Assembly (NCBI GenBank): GCA_001769035.1
Contig: MENF01000141.1
Span: forward strand, 1 to 34,728
Direction of reading: 5' to 3'
DNA: 34,728 nt
Source of the DNA: Bacteroidetes bacterium GWA2_32_17
GTDB lineage: Bacteria; Bacteroidota; Bacteroidia; Bacteroidales; GWA2-32-17
Shown: positions 23,981 through 32,884 of the stretch, piece by piece
How the letters are laid out: every line of letters starts with the position of its first letter
How positions within the stretch are numbered: the stretch's first letter is position 1
The notes under the pieces: model-generated
What the model saw: only the letters and a program-made list of their open reading frames with translations
Databases searched by the model: none
What the model was told of the DNA's origin: nothing
Made by a program: the position numbers and the translations under genes

Positions 23981-26344
23981 CTACTTTGCTTTTTTTGCTG
24001 TTTTAGCTTTTTTGGGGGCAGGTTTTGTTTTTATAACTTTTGGTTTTTTCTCTGGGCTTTGTTTTATTATTTCATCAACATCTTTATACGTTAATGTATT
24101 CCAATCTGTATTAGGTGGAATGCGATAATTTAAATCATTAAATTTAATATATGCACCGTATCTGCCTTTTACTATTTTTAAATTAACATCTTCTTTAAAT
24201 GCTTTTAAACAACTATTTGCAACCTGATTTTGTTTCTCAATAATTAACTCAATTGCTCTGTCTAACACAATTGTATATGGGTCATCTATGCCTTTTTTTA
24301 ATGAATAAAATTTACCATCGTGCATAGTATAAGGTCCAAAGCGACCAATATTTGCAACAATTTCCTTATCTTTATATAATCCAAGTTTTCGTGGCAAAAT
24401 AAACAGTTCTAATGCTTCTTCGAGTTTAATAGTTTCGAGATACTGGCTTTTTTTGAGACTTGCGTATTTTGGTTTTTCGTTTTCGGTTTTTTCGCCCATT
24501 TGCACAAATGGTCCAAATTTACCGAACTTTACATAAACAGGTTTGCCTGTTTTTGGGTCTTTTCCTAATAATCTTTCGCTTTTCTTTTTTTCTATTTTCT
24601 TTGAACTTTCATCAATTTTAGAATGAAATTTTTCATAGAATTTTTTTAACATTCTTACCCATTCTGTTTTTCCTTCAGCAATTTCATCAAATTCCAATTC
24701 AACAGATGCGGTAAAATTAAAATCAATAATATTAGAAAAATTTTCAACTAAATAGTCATTAACAACCATGCCTATTTCAGTTGGAAAAAGTTTCGATTTT
24801 TCGTATCCGTAATTTTCAGATTTTGAAGATTCTTTAATTGTATTATTTGTTAAGGTAATAGAAATAACCTGCCGTTCTTTTCCTGCTCTGTCTTCTTTTA
24901 CAACATATTCGCGTTTAATTATTGTATATATTGTTGGTGCATAAGTAGATGGGCGTCCAATTCCTAACTCTTCCATTTTTCTAACAAGACTTGCTTCGGA
25001 GTATCGTGCAGGATGATGACTGAATTTTTCGTCGGCACTAATATTTTTCATTTCCATTTTTTGATTTTTCTGCATAGGTGGAAGTAGCGAAACACCTTGT
25101 TCTTCGGCATCGTCGTCGGTTGATTCCATATATACTTTTAAAAATCCATCAAACTTTATAACTTCACCTGTAATATTAAATTGTTCTCGTGCATTTGAAA
25201 TGCTTATTGTTACTATAGTTTTTTCGATTGCGGCATCGCTCATTTGCGAAGCAATAACTCTTTTCCAGATTAATTCGTAAAGTCTTTTTTCATTAGCCGA
25301 AGCCGAAACGGTGTTGTTCGAAAAATATGTAGGACGAATTGCTTCGTGTGCTTCCTGTGCTCCTTTTGATTTTGTTTGAAATTGGCGTGTTTTACTATAT
25401 TGTTTGCCATATTTTTCGTCAATTTCTTTTTTTGAAGTTGCTATTGCCAAATCGGAAAGATGAACCGAATCAGTACGCATATATGTAATGTGTCCAGCTT
25501 CGTATAATTTTTGTGCTAATGTCATTGTTTGCAATACCGAGAAACCAAGTTTGCGACTTGCTTCCTGTTGCAATGTAGATGTTGTAAATGGTGGTGCGGG
25601 AGATTTTGTTGAGGGTTTTATTGAAATATCTAAAATTGTAAAAGTTGATTTTTTACATTTTTCGAGAAAATCAATTGCTTCTTTTTTTGTTGTGAACCCT
25701 TTTTGAATATCGGCTTTTACTTCATATTTTTTTCCGTTTTTGTCAGTAATAATAAATATTCCGGAAATTTTATATTGCGAAACAGGTTTAAAGGTAAAAA
25801 TTTCACGTTCTCTTTCAACAATTAATCTAACAGCAACCGACTGAACTCTACCTGCCGATAAACTTGGTCTGATTTTTTTCCATAATAATGGTGAAAGTTC
25901 AAAGCCAACTAATCGGTCGAGAATTCTACGTGCTTGCTGAGCATTAACTAAATTATAATCAATTCCTCTGGGATTTTTAATAGCATTTTGAATTGCTTCT
26001 TTTGTAATTTCGTGAAATACAATTCTTTTTGTAGAGGTTTTTTTTAACTCGAGAGTCTCGAATAAATGCCATGCTATTGCCTCTCCTTCGCGGTCTTCAT
26101 CAGATGCTAACCAAACTGTTTTAACTTTTTTAGAAAACTTTTTTAATTCGGCTACCGTTTTGAGTTTATCTTCCGGAATTTCGTAGTTAGGTTTGAAATT
26201 ATCTTCAATTTCGACACCAAGTTTCTTTTTTGAGAGGTCGCGTATATGCCCAAAACTTGACTTTACAATGTACCCTTCACCAAGGAATTTCTCAATGGTT
26301 TTGGCTTTTGCAGGAGATTCTACTATTACTAAATTTTCTTCCAT
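23981..26344 (-). CDS. topA: DNA topoisomerase I
   Basis: A type IA topoisomerase that relaxes negative supercoils through a covalent 5'-phosphotyrosine. The 787-aa protein starts with the Toprim motif LVIVESPAKAKTIEKFLG (Glu9) and has the acidic triad in SDEDREGEAIAWH (Asp82, Asp84, Glu86). The active tyrosine is Tyr288 in GHITYMRTDSVHL. ELGIGRPSTYA and the RREYV-like IIKREYV segment are typical. The C-terminus has no four-cysteine zinc ribbons. It carries three zinc-less repeats (KFGKFGPFVQMG, NIGRFGPYTMHDGKFYSL, VKGRYGAYIKF) and a Lys/Ala/Pro-rich tail, as expected for Bacteroidota enzymes. It precedes the arginase-like and T9SS genes on the same strand and is divergent from the PBP gene. 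Confidence 0.97.
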   Translation of the reverse strand: MEENLVIVESPAKAKTIEKFLGEGYIVKSSFGHIRDLSKKKLGVEIEDNFKPNYEIPEDKLKTVAELKKFSKKVKTVWLASDEDREGEAIAWHLFETLELKKTSTKRIVFHEITKEAIQNAIKNPRGIDYNLVNAQQARRILDRLVGFELSPLLWKKIRPSLSAGRVQSVAVRLIVEREREIFTFKPVSQYKISGIFIITDKNGKKYEVKADIQKGFTTKKEAIDFLEKCKKSTFTILDISIKPSTKSPAPPFTTSTLQQEASRKLGFSVLQTMTLAQKLYEAGHITYMRTDSVHLSDLAIATSKKEIDEKYGKQYSKTRQFQTKSKGAQEAHEAIRPTYFSNNTVSASANEKRLYELIWKRVIASQMSDAAIEKTIVTISISNAREQFNITGEVIKFDGFLKVYMESTDDDAEEQGVSLLPPMQKNQKMEMKNISADEKFSHHPARYSEASLVRKMEELGIGRPSTYAPTIYTIIKREYVVKEDRAGKERQVISITLTNNTIKESSKSENYGYEKSKLFPTEIGMVVNDYLVENFSNIIDFNFTASVELEFDEIAEGKTEWVRMLKKFYEKFHSKIDESSKKIEKKKSERLLGKDPKTGKPVYVKFGKFGPFVQMGEKTENEKPKYASLKKSQYLETIKLEEALELFILPRKLGLYKDKEIVANIGRFGPYTMHDGKFYSLKKGIDDPYTIVLDRAIELIIEKQNQVANSCLKAFKEDVNLKIVKGRYGAYIKFNDLNYRIPPNTDWNTLTYKDVDEIIKQSPEKKPKVIKTKPAPKKAKTAKKAK

Positions 26345-26443
26345 CTTTTTTATATAATTTTGGCGTGCAATTTATATATTTTATTTTTAAGATTAATTTT
26401 ATGCACTTTTTTTGTTGTTAAAAACATAATTATTAAATTTGTT

Positions 26444-28783
26444 ATGAAAGAAAAAACGCCAGAAGGCACTGATAATAAGAACAATAAATTTTTTATAAAA
26501 ATTTTATGGTTTCTTTTTATTTTCCCAATTATTTCGCTCTTTATCTTGTTTTTTTGTATTTCGCAAGGTTATTTAGGTTATATGCCAAGTTTTAGCGAGA
26601 TGGAAAACCCAAAAAACAATCAAGCTTCAGAAGTTATATCAAGCGATGGTGTTGTATTGGGTACTTTTTTTAAAGAAAACCGTTCAAATATAAAATTCGA
26701 AAATTTATCGCCAGAGCTTATAAAAGCATTAGTTGCTACCGAAGATATTCGGTTTTATTCTCATTCGGGTGTTGATGCCAGAGCTATTGGTCGTGCTTTG
26801 TTTGGCACAGGGCGAAAAGGAGGTGGAAGTACAATTTCGCAGCAATTAGCCAAAATGCTTTTTCCACGCGAAGATTTTTCTAACTTTTTTTCAAAAATTT
26901 TAAGAAAACTTCGTGAGTGGGTAATGGCAATTAAACTCGAAAAGCGTTATACTAAAGAAGAAATTATAACTATGTATTTTAATAAGTTCGATTTTTTAAA
27001 TTTAGCGGTAGGAATTAAATCGGCTGCCAAAGTTTATTTTAATACCGAACCCGATTCTTTAAAAATTGAGCAAGCAGCGATGTTAGTGGGTATGGCAAAA
27101 AATCCATCACTTTACAATCCATTACGAAGGGAAGAATTAACAATGCAAAGAAGAAATGTGGTTTTAAATCAGATGAAAAAATACGATTATATTACAAGCG
27201 AACAATACGATTCGTTAAAAAAAATGTCTTTAGGAGTTAAATTTCAAAAAGTTGACCATAAAGAAGGAATAGCCACATATTTCAGAGAATACTTACGTAT
27301 TATTATGGGAGCCAACAAACCTGAATCTGATGAATATATTGATAAACAAAAATATTACGAAGATTCACTTGACTGGGAAACAAACCCGCTTTATGGGTGG
27401 AGTAATAAAAATATGAAACCCGACGGAAAACCTTATGATATATATAAAGATGGATTAAAAATATATTGCACAATAAATTCGAGGATGCAAAAATATGCCG
27501 AATATGCTGTTGCAAGACATTTGAAAGATGAAATACAGGTTAAGTTTTTTAAAGAACAGAAAGGAAGGGAAAAAGCTCCCTTTGCATGGAATGTTAATGC
27601 TCAACAAATTGATGAGATAATGGAGCAATCAATGAGACGAAGCGAAAGATATAGAGTTTTAAAATCGAAAGGGTTATCTGCTTTGCAAATTAAAAAAAAA
27701 TTTTATGAACCTACTCAAATGTCTGTATTTTCATGGAAAGGAGATATTGATACTGTTCTTACACCTTGGGATTCAATTCGATATTATAAATTTTATTTAC
27801 GTGCAGGTTTAATGTCAATGGAACCACAAACAGGATTTGTGAGAGCTTATGTAGGAGGAATTAATTTTAAGCATTTCCAGTATGATATGGTTAAAGGAGG
27901 TAAAAGACAAGTTGGGTCAACATTTAAACCTTTTTTATATACTTTGGCTATGCAAGAGGGTTATTCGCCATGTTATGAAGTACCTGATATTCCAGTAACT
28001 TTTGAAATGCCAGATGGTACCCCATGGACACCAAAAAACAGTGGTAAAACAAAAAAGGATGGGCAAATGGTTACTTTAAAGTGGGCATTAGCAAATTCTA
28101 TAAATTATATATCAGCATGGTTAATGAAACGATATAATCCTTATGCTGTTATAAATATTGTCAGAAAAATGGGTATTATAAGTAAAATTGATGCTGTTCC
28201 TGCAATTTGCTTAGGAACTCCCGAATTATCAGTTGCTGAAATGACTGCGGCATTCAGCACTTTTAGTAATCACGGAATTTATACCCAACCAATATTTGTA
28301 ACAAAGATTACTGATAAAAACGGAAATGTTCTTGCTAATTTTAAACCTACCCGAACAGAAGCTATTAGCGAGGAAACTGCTTATTTAATGCTAGAGTTAT
28401 TGCGTGGAGTTGTGGCTTTTGGAACAAGCTGGAGGGTTAAAGGCGTTTATAAAGTTGAAGGTGATATTGCTGCAAAAACAGGTACAACTCAAAATCAATC
28501 TGATGGATGGTATATGGGTTTAACCCCTCATTTAATGACTGGCGTATGGGTAGGCGGCGAAGACAGAGCAATACATTTTAGCACTCTTGAATATGGACAA
28601 GGTGCAAGCTTAGCTCTTCCAATTTGGGCTTATTATATGAATAAAGTTCATGAAGACAAAACGTTAAATTATCTGATAAAAGATGTTTTTGAGAAACCAA
28701 AAAATATTAAAGTAAATTTAGATTGTAGTAAAGACGATGAAAAGAATGTAAATCCAGATATAATTGAGGGGGTTGATTTATAA
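26444..28783 (+). CDS. Class A penicillin-binding protein (PBP1A-like)
   Basis: This bifunctional inner-membrane enzyme polymerises glycan strands (GT51 domain) and crosslinks peptides (transpeptidase domain). I start at ATG 26444 (779 aa); the longer frame opens with TTG and adds a second hydrophobic stretch. After one membrane anchor (about 16-38) comes the GT51 domain: catalytic Glu100 in ATEDIRFYSHSGVD, then RKGGGSTISQQLAKML and the second set of GT motifs to about residue 250. The transpeptidase domain has Ser492-x-x-Lys in GSTFKPF, Ser552-Ile-Asn554 and Lys678-Thr-Gly in AAKTGTTQNQSDGWYMG. All catalytic residues are present. TAATTTTG at 26355-26362 fits a -7 box but lacks a -33 partner. 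Confidence 0.95.
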   Translation: MKEKTPEGTDNKNNKFFIKILWFLFIFPIISLFILFFCISQGYLGYMPSFSEMENPKNNQASEVISSDGVVLGTFFKENRSNIKFENLSPELIKALVATEDIRFYSHSGVDARAIGRALFGTGRKGGGSTISQQLAKMLFPREDFSNFFSKILRKLREWVMAIKLEKRYTKEEIITMYFNKFDFLNLAVGIKSAAKVYFNTEPDSLKIEQAAMLVGMAKNPSLYNPLRREELTMQRRNVVLNQMKKYDYITSEQYDSLKKMSLGVKFQKVDHKEGIATYFREYLRIIMGANKPESDEYIDKQKYYEDSLDWETNPLYGWSNKNMKPDGKPYDIYKDGLKIYCTINSRMQKYAEYAVARHLKDEIQVKFFKEQKGREKAPFAWNVNAQQIDEIMEQSMRRSERYRVLKSKGLSALQIKKKFYEPTQMSVFSWKGDIDTVLTPWDSIRYYKFYLRAGLMSMEPQTGFVRAYVGGINFKHFQYDMVKGGKRQVGSTFKPFLYTLAMQEGYSPCYEVPDIPVTFEMPDGTPWTPKNSGKTKKDGQMVTLKWALANSINYISAWLMKRYNPYAVINIVRKMGIISKIDAVPAICLGTPELSVAEMTAAFSTFSNHGIYTQPIFVTKITDKNGNVLANFKPTRTEAISEETAYLMLELLRGVVAFGTSWRVKGVYKVEGDIAAKTGTTQNQSDGWYMGLTPHLMTGVWVGGEDRAIHFSTLEYGQGASLALPIWAYYMNKVHEDKTLNYLIKDVFEKPKNIKVNLDCSKDDEKNVNPDIIEGVDL

Positions 28784-28796
28784 CTCAGAAAAGTTT

Positions 28797-28854
28797 ATAG
28801 TTTAAAAAAGTTTATAGTTTATAGTTTCGAGTTTATAGTTTCGAGTTTCGGGTT
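28797..28854. repeat. GTTTATAGTTTCGAG word array (single arm)
   Basis: Words GTTTATAGTTT and TTTCGAGTTT are repeated directly after the PBP stop codon. The complementary words make the right arm of the hairpin at about 15827-15907. An ACTCTAAACTA remnant follows at 28862. Adjacent to it is copy 2 of the AGATTGA element. Confidence 0.75.
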
Positions 28855-28880
28855 TTTTAACAACTCTAAACTAATGAAAA

Positions 28881-28973
28881 AAAGATTGAAAAGATTGAGA
28901 AAACAAGATTGAGAAGAAAGATTGAAGAACGTCTTCATCAATCCTATCAATCTTCTTCAATCTACATCAATCT
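28881..28973. repeat. AGATTGA-word hairpin repeat (copy 2, inverted)
   Basis: The last 56 bases (28918-28973) are the exact reverse complement of 5921-5976. The rest keeps the word pattern but has changed. The apex is GAAGAACGTCTTC. It lies in the 238-bp gap between the PBP gene and the PhnD-like gene. Confidence 0.92.
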
Positions 28974-29021
28974 TAAAAATATAAGTAATTAATAATGAGA
29001 CAATAACTAAAATATAAACAA

Positions 29022-29945
29022 ATGAAAGAAATTACAAATTGTATATTGTTAATGATTTTTTTATTAGCAGTATTTTCATGTAATAACAGTGAATACGAAA
29101 TTAAAACAGTTGATTTTGCCAATACTATCAATCAAACTATTCAAGAAAATGATACTAACCAAGATATTGAAGTTGTAATTGGAGCAATGATTTCTCCTAA
29201 AGAAACTTTCTCGAATTATAAAGAATTATTTGAATATATTACGAGTAAACTTGATAAAAAACTTACAATTGTTCAGCGAAAAAGTTATTCCGAATCAAAT
29301 GAGTTATTAACAACAAATCAGGTTAAGGTTGGCTTTATTTGTTCGGGAGCTTATTTAAAAATAAGAGATAAGTGTGATTTGTTAGTAGTTCCTGTTTTTA
29401 ATAAACTTCCTTATTATCAGGCATATATTATTGTAAATAAATCTTCTTCAATTAAAAATATTTACGATTTAAAAGGGAAATCTTTTGCATTTACCGACCC
29501 TTTGTCAAATACCGGGAAATTTTATCCCGAAAAAAGAATAAATGAACTTTTTAATACAGATTCACATAATTTCTTCTCAAAAACAACATATTCAAACTCT
29601 CACGATGCCTCAATACAACTTGTTGAGAAAGGTCTTGTTGACGGTGCATCTATTGACGGTTTAATTTACGAATATATGTTAAAAAAAACACCTGAAAAAG
29701 TGCAGAATATTTAAATTATTGAAAAATCGGAATGTTTTGGAAGCCCTCCCGTTGTTGTATCTAAAAATATTAGTAAATCGTTAAAGTTTAATTTAAAAAA
29801 CACATTTCTTTATATGCAGAATGATTCTATAGGCAAAAAAATATTACAAAAACTAATGATAGATAAATTTATTATACCAAATGATTCTATTTATAACTCA
29901 CTATTCCAGTATAATAAAAATCTAAATAACGAAACAATAAATTAA
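29022..29945 (+). pseudogene. PhnD-like phosphonate/phosphate binding lipoprotein with an in-frame stop
   Basis: This would be a 307-residue periplasmic binding lipoprotein. The signal ends in lipobox LAVFSC (Cys20). PhnD-family segments are clear: VIGAMISPKETFSNYKELF near the N-terminus, LKGKSFAFTDPLSNTGKFYP in the middle and HDASIQLVEKGLVDGASID further on. TAA at 29712-29714 stops the frame after 230 residues. The same frame continues without interruption to 29945 and encodes the missing C-terminal lobe (IIEKSECFGSPPVVV..., ILQKLMIDKFIIPNDS), so a single-base change, for example AAA to TAA, is the simplest cause. No transporter permease or ATPase is nearby; the histidine kinase starts 19 bp later, so the protein probably served as its sensing partner. 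It could also be read through, or the stop could be a sequence error. Confidence 0.85.
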
Positions 29946-29964
29946 TATTTTTAAGTTATTAAAA

Positions 29965-31464
29965 ATGTATAAACGATATATTCCATTATTTTGGAAATTT
30001 ACAATAGGTATTACACTTGCAGTTTTAATGTTTACCATAATAACAATTCCAATAGTTTGGAACTCTTTATCAAATTCGTTAGAGCGTGAATTAAAAAACA
30101 GAATAATATTTATTGCAAATAGTATTGCACAAAAATCATCTTCAAACATTCTTTATAATCAAATATCGGAATTAAATAATCTTGTAGAGGAATCGCAAAA
30201 AATGGACGACGAGATTGCATATATTTTTATTCTCGATTCTAAAAATAATGTTATTGCACATTCTTTTGATAACGGGTTTCCCATAGAATTATTAAAAGTA
30301 AATTCGTTAAATAATGATTCGCTTAATGTTGTTAAAATAAAGTCAAAAGATAAAAATGAATATATTTTAGATATAGCAACTCCAGTAATTGAAAAAAACA
30401 TTGGAATAATAAGGGTTGGGTTATACGAAAAACAAATTCAAACTGATGTCAATAAAATTTATATAACGCTTGTTATAATAATAGTCTTATTTCTTATTAT
30501 TAGTATATTCATAGCATTTTTATATTCATATTTAATAACTGTTCCAATAAAATTTATTAGCGAAATATCACAAAATATTAATTTCGATAATATTCAGAGT
30601 TGCTTCGAAAACAAGAAAAAACTCGAAAAAAGCAGAGCGTACAAGCTTCGACGCTTATTTTTTGCAAGCGATGAAATAGATATTCTTTACAATAAGTTTA
30701 TAAACATGATTGAACGTATTGCAAAAACTCACGAAGAATTACAAGCTACCCATCGCAATATGTTAAATGCCGAAAAATTATCATCTATCGGAGTAATATC
30801 ATCAGGAATTGCACACGAAATAAATAATCCAATAATCGGTTTGCAAAATTGCATTAAAAGAATATCGCACAACCCTAATGATATAAAACAAAACTTAAAA
30901 TATTTCGATTTAATGAATGAATCAATTGATAACATTTCAAAAGTTGCAACTAGTTTGTTAAATTTTAGCCGAAAGCAAGAGTTTAAACTATTAAGAATGA
31001 ATATTAAAATTGCACTCGAAAATTCGCTTCAATTAGCTGCATATCATTTAGAACGAAATTTTATATCCATAAAAAATAATATTCCTAACGAGATACCCTT
31101 AATATATGGCAGCCGAAATCATATCGAGCAGGTTTTATTAAATTTAATAATAAATAGTGTTGACGCTATTGTTGAGAAAAAGAAAGATAATTCTAAATAT
31201 TATGGTGAAATTATTTTTAATTGCAAATCTGATAATAATTATATGTATCTATCTATTGATGATAATGGAATAGGTATTAAACAGGAAAATTTAGACAATA
31301 TTTTTGAACCGTTTTTTACAACAAAAGAAATAGGGCATGGAACTGGTTTAGGGTTGTCAATTTCGCAAAATATTATAAATGAACATAACGGAAAAATTAA
31401 AATTGAAAGTATATATTTACAAGGTACAACAATTACATTAATTTTGCCAATAGAAAATATATAA
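29965..31464 (+). CDS. Membrane sensor histidine kinase
   Basis: A 499-aa kinase. Helix TM1 (about 11-33) and TM2 (about 165-190) enclose a periplasmic sensing region of about 130 residues that looks Cache-like (AYIFILDSKNNVIAHS, then DIATPVI and IIRVGLYE). A cytoplasmic linker and coiled coil lead to the dimerisation helix with His284 in SSGIAHEINNPI. The ATPase domain has the N box LLNLIINSVDA (Asn393, Asn397), G1 DDNGIGI (432-438), F box FEPFFTTK and G2 GTGLGLSIS (459-467). All catalytic elements are intact. No response regulator gene is adjacent. The preceding PhnD-like binding lipoprotein gene, 19 bp upstream, suggests it senses through that protein, in which case its input may be lost with the stop codon there. 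Confidence 0.93.
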   Translation: MYKRYIPLFWKFTIGITLAVLMFTIITIPIVWNSLSNSLERELKNRIIFIANSIAQKSSSNILYNQISELNNLVEESQKMDDEIAYIFILDSKNNVIAHSFDNGFPIELLKVNSLNNDSLNVVKIKSKDKNEYILDIATPVIEKNIGIIRVGLYEKQIQTDVNKIYITLVIIIVLFLIISIFIAFLYSYLITVPIKFISEISQNINFDNIQSCFENKKKLEKSRAYKLRRLFFASDEIDILYNKFINMIERIAKTHEELQATHRNMLNAEKLSSIGVISSGIAHEINNPIIGLQNCIKRISHNPNDIKQNLKYFDLMNESIDNISKVATSLLNFSRKQEFKLLRMNIKIALENSLQLAAYHLERNFISIKNNIPNEIPLIYGSRNHIEQVLLNLIINSVDAIVEKKKDNSKYYGEIIFNCKSDNNYMYLSIDDNGIGIKQENLDNIFEPFFTTKEIGHGTGLGLSISQNIINEHNGKIKIESIYLQGTTITLILPIENI

Positions 31465-31525
31465 TAACTCACTCCCTTGCCCTCTTTTTGAATATCAGAG
31501 AGAGGGCATTAAAGGATGTGAGTTA
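31465..31525 (+). terminator. Long stem-loop just after the histidine kinase
   Basis: Arms TAACTCAC...CC and GG..GTGAGTTA, plus an inner stem GCCCTCT/AGAGGGC, form a 61-nt imperfect hairpin that begins at the base after the kinase stop codon. It is followed by AAAAAA rather than a T-run on this strand, so its terminator role is uncertain. A second hairpin, CTCTCTA-TTTG-TAGAGAG, follows at 31591-31608. Confidence 0.5.
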
Positions 31526-31618
31526 AAAAAATGCTTAATTAAAAATGAAACGAACAAAAGTGTACGAACTAAAATTTTTCAAACGCTCCACTCTCTATTT
31601 GTAGAGAGGGGTTGGGGG

Positions 31619-31669
31619 TAAGCCGTTAAAAATTCACTAATTTTGATAAAAAAGTTCCCCCAACTTTTT
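31619..31669. repeat. Left inverted repeat of the coiled-coil gene cassette
   Basis: Starts TAAGCCGTTAAAAATT and ends AAAGTTCCCCCAACTTTTT. It is matched in reverse complement by 32445-32494, and its full length is matched by the solo copy at 10347-10399. It ends 3 bp before the stop codon of the coiled-coil gene. Confidence 0.85.
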
Positions 31670-31672
31670 GTA

Positions 31673-32335
31673 TCATGCTGCTAATAAGACTTTTCTCTTT
31701 GTAAATAGACTCATACCTATATTTTCTTTTGACCACTTTTTTATGTCTGCTATTTTTACAGTCTCCATTATATGCTTTACACTTTTTTCATCTAAATTAC
31801 TGTTAAAAGCTGCAATTGCTAAAATTAATGGTGTTAACGATGCCATTGGATTTTCACTTACTCTATTTTTATATTTTTCAAAAATTGATTCTAAAATATC
31901 TGATGAAAATAGAATAGTATTTGTATCGGGTAATAATTGAATTTGTTGGTTAATTTTTAAAATTAATTGTTCTTTCAATTTTCTACCATTTTTGCTTTCT
32001 AATTTCTCTAATATTTTTTCACATTTTTTAAAACTTAATTTTGATAACCCATTATGTTTTAGCTCTTTCTCTACTTCTTTTATGGATTGATTTATTTCAG
32101 ATAATTCTTTTATTAATTCCGAATAATTTTTAACCCATGATAATTTTGTTTTAATTCTTTCAAGTGTTTTTGTTTCAAAATATTCTTGTAAGTATTTTAT
32201 TTGTTCTGGGTCGTTTAATTTGTCTCGACTTATTACAAGTTCTTTGATTCGCTTTTTTAATGAATTTAGCTCTTTTGCTCGTTGAATAGCTTTTAATTTC
32301 CATATACAGTTTGAAAAAAAATTTATCAATTTCAT
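31673..32335 (-). CDS. Coiled-coil protein of unknown function inside an inverted-repeat cassette
   Basis: A 220-aa protein counted from the ATG at 32335; the longer frame begins with GTG two codons upstream. I do not recognise the family. About residues 15-130 are Lys/Glu/Leu-rich helices with coiled-coil spacing (KELNSLKKRIKELVISRDKL, EINQSIKEVEKELK). A more hydrophobic helical part follows (MASLTPLILAIAAFNS), then a Lys-rich end, WSKENIGMSLFTKRKVLLAA. There is no signal peptide; the first 15 residues are only mildly hydrophobic. It is transcribed opposite to both neighbours and bounded on each side by the inverted repeats at 31619-31669 and 32445-32494. No transposase motif (DDE, HUH, Tyr or Ser recombinase) is visible, so it would be a passenger rather than the mover. 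Confidence 0.65.
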   Translation of the reverse strand: MKLINFFSNCIWKLKAIQRAKELNSLKKRIKELVISRDKLNDPEQIKYLQEYFETKTLERIKTKLSWVKNYSELIKELSEINQSIKEVEKELKHNGLSKLSFKKCEKILEKLESKNGRKLKEQLILKINQQIQLLPDTNTILFSSDILESIFEKYKNRVSENPMASLTPLILAIAAFNSNLDEKSVKHIMETVKIADIKKWSKENIGMSLFTKRKVLLAA

Positions 32336-32444
32336 AATCACAAATTTTAATTTGGCAAAACTTGTAATTATTTCAATACGTTTTAATGTCTTTTATTTAT
32401 TTCATTAACAATCTGATATTTATATCTATATTATTTCCTTTTTT

Positions 32445-32494
32445 AAAAATTGGGGGAACTTTTTTTTTGAAAAACTTAAATTTTTAACGGCTTA
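32445..32494. repeat. Right inverted repeat of the coiled-coil gene cassette
   Basis: Starts AAAAATTGGGGGAACTTTT and ends AAATTTTTAACGGCTTA, the reverse complement of the left repeat with a diverged middle. It lies 110 bp upstream of the coiled-coil gene's ATG. A 10-bp palindrome GGGCATGCCC follows directly at 32495. Confidence 0.85.
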
Positions 32495-32589
32495 GGGCAT
32501 GCCCCATTGTTAAATGTTTCACTCTTTCGCACAATCTTACCCTTCAGTTCGCAACGACAACAATATGGACAGATGCTAATTAAATGTTA

Positions 32590-32606
32590 TGCCAAATTAA
32601 TTGGCA
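32590..32606. promoter_or_regulatory. TGCCAA-ATTAA-TTGGCA inverted repeat upstream of the TA remnant
   Basis: A 6-bp stem palindrome with a 5-bp centre, about 45 bp before the first open antitoxin codon. Toxin-antitoxin modules often regulate themselves through such operators, so an operator is plausible; nothing more supports it. Confidence 0.3.
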
Positions 32607-32653
32607 GCATTCTACCAATTTCGAGTACATAAATATTTTTATTATTTTTGTAA

Positions 32654-32884
32654 AAAATAAAAGATAAGGAAAAAGAACAATTTGAAAAACTTCGTAAATT
32701 GACCAGACAAGAAAAATTTGAAATTGTATATTTTCTTTGGGACAATATTGCTAAAGAGCAAGCTGACATGTCTATTCCTGCTGATCATCAACGAATAATA
32801 AATGAAAGGATTGAGAGAATCAGATCAGGAAACGCTAAATTTAAGACATGGGATGAAATTAAAATAAAATATAAGTTTACCTAA
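32654..32884 (+). pseudogene. Addiction-module antitoxin (TIGR02574/Unstab_antitox-like), probably without a start codon
   Basis: The open frame from 32654 encodes about 76 residues, the usual length for this short antitoxin family. It includes KLRKLTRQEKFEIVYFLWDN (family pattern KLSxxEKxxIVxxLWDSI), then IPADHQRIINERIERI and a C-terminal TWDEIKIKYK (family pattern SWEEVKxKL). No ATG lies at the expected place; the first usable start is TTG at 32699, which would cut 15 N-terminal residues. Its stop overlaps the toxin's ATG as TAATG, the usual coupled arrangement. Antitoxins of this family pair with RelE/ParE-type toxins, as here. It may still be made from the TTG. Confidence 0.6.

Noticed and set aside
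26360-26443. N-terminal extension of the PBP
   Set aside because: It starts at TTG and overlaps the candidate -7 box; ATG 26444 gives the normal short cytoplasmic tail.
31668-31940. 90-codon plus-strand frame opposite the coiled-coil gene
   Set aside because: It is a shadow; the minus-strand frame is longer and has coherent coiled-coil character.
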